64,000 bases of DNA, taken from positions 124,001 to 188,000 of the forward strand of contig JAJUJI010000004.1 of assembly GCA_029265405.1 (NCBI GenBank). Reading direction: 5' to 3'. Position 1 is the first letter of the stretch. Each line of letters opens with the position of its first letter. The position numbers and the translations under genes are program-made. The notes under the pieces were generated by a model. That model did no database searches, had not been told where the DNA came from, and saw nothing but the letters and a program-made list of their open reading frames with translations. This stretch comes from Clostridiales bacterium. GTDB taxonomy: Bacteria; Bacillota; Clostridia; Oscillospirales; Oscillospiraceae. Below are positions 62,540-64,000 of this stretch, piece after piece.

Positions 62540-64000
62540 TCAGCTCACCTTGATGGGGACGCAGGTTCTTTTTGTCACGCCGTCCAAGGTCAGCTCGGCT
62601 GAGATCAGGCAAAGCCCGCTTCCGACGGCCCTAATTTTGCCGCCTTCGGCAACCGCCACCCCCTCATCGGAGCTTGAAACGATAAAGGGCAGCCCGGCGG
62701 CGTCCGGACGCGAGGCGTCGGTTAGAGTAGCCGCAAGAGAGAATGGAGCCTCTTCTCCGGGAGCGAGGAATCTTTTTTCGCACCTGAGTGTCACTGCGGA
62801 AAGGGGAGCCTTCCATTTGCCCGTTATTTTAATATCCGCAGAAGATATGACGGCCTCCTCGTCGCAGCTTTTACCGAACCATATGCGGTAATCCCCGTTT
62901 TCCACCATAAAGCGCTGATGCACGTAATTCCAATATCTGAGCTCGCATAAGGGAACCGAAATTTCGGCCGTTTTTGTTTCTCCGGGCTCAAGCCAAAGCT
63001 TTTTGAAGCCTATGAGCTGCTTATAAGGCTTGTTGTCGTAGCAGTTGATTTTCCTTGCGTATAGCTGCACGGTTTCATAGCCACCCCGGCTTCCGGTGTT
63101 TGTCACCTCGGCGTAAGCGGCGAGAGTGTCGTTGGCGTCGTACAGGGCCTGATTGAGCCTGAAGCCTGTATAGGCGAAGCTCGTGTAGGATAGGCCGTGT
63201 CCAAAGGCAAATTTCGGCTTTCCGAGCCAGTAGAGATAAGTCCTGCCCATCTGGGTCATCGTGTCGTGGACCCTTATTCCGTATTCGCTGATGTGCGGAA
63301 GCTCGCTGTCGTCGTTGTACCAGGTTTCGGTAGTCCGTCCTCCGGGATTTATCCTTCCGAACAGAGCGGAGGCTATGGCCGTACCCTGGCTTTCTCCGGC
63401 GTAAGGCGAGTAAAGCAGGGCGGGAACGGCGTCTATGAAAGCGCCCGTCACGGGCCCGGCGGATACGAGGACGACGGCCGTGGCCGGATTGGCCTTGACA
63501 AGTGCCTGCAGCTTTTCATCCTGGGCGTAGGGCAGGGCAAGCGTGGCTCTGTCCCGTCCCTCGCTGGTCACGCTGGGATCGGTGCCGGCGATTACGATAA
63601 CGGCGTCGGCCTTTGCCGCTTTTTCGAGGGCCTCGGCAAAAAGCTCCTCCCCGTCCCTGCCCAGGTCGGGATCGTATACGGGATGTCTCGGCTGGGGCTT
63701 TATATCGTTTATATGGGCCACGCGCTCGGCTTCCGCCTCGCGGTTGCGCCGCCTGACCTCCTCGGGAAGGCGCTCCTCAAGATATTCGGCCAGCTCCTTG
63801 CCCGCGTCGCGCGCCTCTCTCAGCAGCACCTCGCTGCCCGGCAGGGCGCCGAGAGGCCTGTGGGTTATATGCCAGCCCTTTGCGTATTCGACCTCGATGC
63901 CCAGGCCTTCGGCGGCTTCTTTTATGCCCCTGAGCGGCGGCACGCAGACGCGCGTATCGGCCGCTCCGCCTATGGAATAGCTGCCGAGCTGCCTGTATAT
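62540..64000 (-). CDS. Glycoside hydrolase family 3 beta-glucosidase (5' end outside window)
   Basis: The frame stays open to the right window edge, so at least 487 residues are seen and the N-terminal catalytic barrel, with its nucleophile Asp, lies outside. Visible are the C-terminal alpha/beta sandwich (GSYSIGG, then ADAVIVIAGTDPSVTSEGRDR), including the AGTDPSVTSEGRD loop that holds the acid/base Glu in this family, a fibronectin III-like domain (YAEVTNTGSRGGYETVQLYARK) and an extra Ig-like C-terminal domain. It cleaves terminal beta-linked sugars. No signal peptide is visible. The flanking genes do not explain a substrate. Confidence 0.9.
   Translation of the reverse strand: MYRQLGSYSIGGAADTRVCVPPLRGIKEAAEGLGIEVEYAKGWHITHRPLGALPGSEVLLREARDAGKELAEYLEERLPEEVRRRNREAEAERVAHINDIKPQPRHPVYDPDLGRDGEELFAEALEKAAKADAVIVIAGTDPSVTSEGRDRATLALPYAQDEKLQALVKANPATAVVLVSAGPVTGAFIDAVPALLYSPYAGESQGTAIASALFGRINPGGRTTETWYNDDSELPHISEYGIRVHDTMTQMGRTYLYWLGKPKFAFGHGLSYTSFAYTGFRLNQALYDANDTLAAYAEVTNTGSRGGYETVQLYARKINCYDNKPYKQLIGFKKLWLEPGETKTAEISVPLCELRYWNYVHQRFMVENGDYRIWFGKSCDEEAVISSADIKITGKWKAPLSAVTLRCEKRFLAPGEEAPFSLAATLTDASRPDAAGLPFIVSSSDEGVAVAEGGKIRAVGSGLCLISAELTLDGVTKRTCVPIKVS

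Overview
This window looks like chromosome of an anaerobic, endospore-forming, monoderm Firmicute of the Clostridia (an Oscillospirales-like gut lineage is my inference). The evidence is a mraZ-led division/cell-wall cluster with DivIB, a SpoVD-type PBP and a meso-DAP-type MurE; spoIVA; a T-box riboswitch; a CIRCE-controlled groESL; a reverse rubrerythrin with a PerR-like regulator; and glycyl-radical enzymology. By eye the sequence is moderately GC-rich and uniform. I see no rRNA, CRISPR array, prophage or insertion sequence. Both edges cut genes: a giant secreted protein on the left and a GH3 glycosidase on the right.

Layout. 1-12.5 kb: the 3' part of one gene encoding more than 4,160 residues of extracellular PKD, CARDB-like, Ig-like and YDG repeats. 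12.6-14.8 kb: a sodium:solute symporter with a 48-residue partner protein behind a T-box leader. 15-18 kb: a lipoprotein cyclophilin, a 2-hydroxyacid dehydrogenase, an SDR and tRNA-Leu(TAA). 18-24.5 kb: an orphan solute-binding lipoprotein, perR-rubrerythrin, a membrane-anchored amidase and groES-groEL. 24.6-33.4 kb: housekeeping RNA-modification and repair genes (prmA, an RNA methylase, a lipid kinase, an MFS carrier, trmB, exoA, dusB) running into an ECF sigma/anti-sigma pair and a cysteine-motif protein. 33.4-37.9 kb: a glycyl-radical activase without its enzyme, an aminotransferase and a hydantoinase/oxoprolinase-like protein.

38.4-52.4 kb is a long plus-strand dcw operon: mraZ-rsmH-ftsL-spoVD-murE-mraY-ftsW-murG-murA-divIB-ftsZ1-ftsZ2. 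It lacks murF, murD, murC, murB and ftsA and carries two ftsZ genes in tandem, the second with its own promoter-like element. A YhfC-like membrane protein and convergent spoIVA follow.

55-62.5 kb is the most unusual part. A glycyl-radical enzyme (GRE) of unassigned substrate is followed by a thioredoxin and a ferredoxin:thioredoxin-reductase catalytic subunit. Divergent from it runs an operon of GRE activase, Fe-S/flavin Old-Yellow-Enzyme reductase and MATE exporter. I read this as one anaerobic catabolic or detoxifying module: the activase makes the glycyl radical, the GRE transforms a substrate, the flavoenzyme reduces an unsaturated intermediate, the exporter removes a compound, and the thioredoxin pair keeps thiols reduced. 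The substrate cannot be read from sequence alone. A second, closely related activase lies 25 kb away with no GRE beside it.
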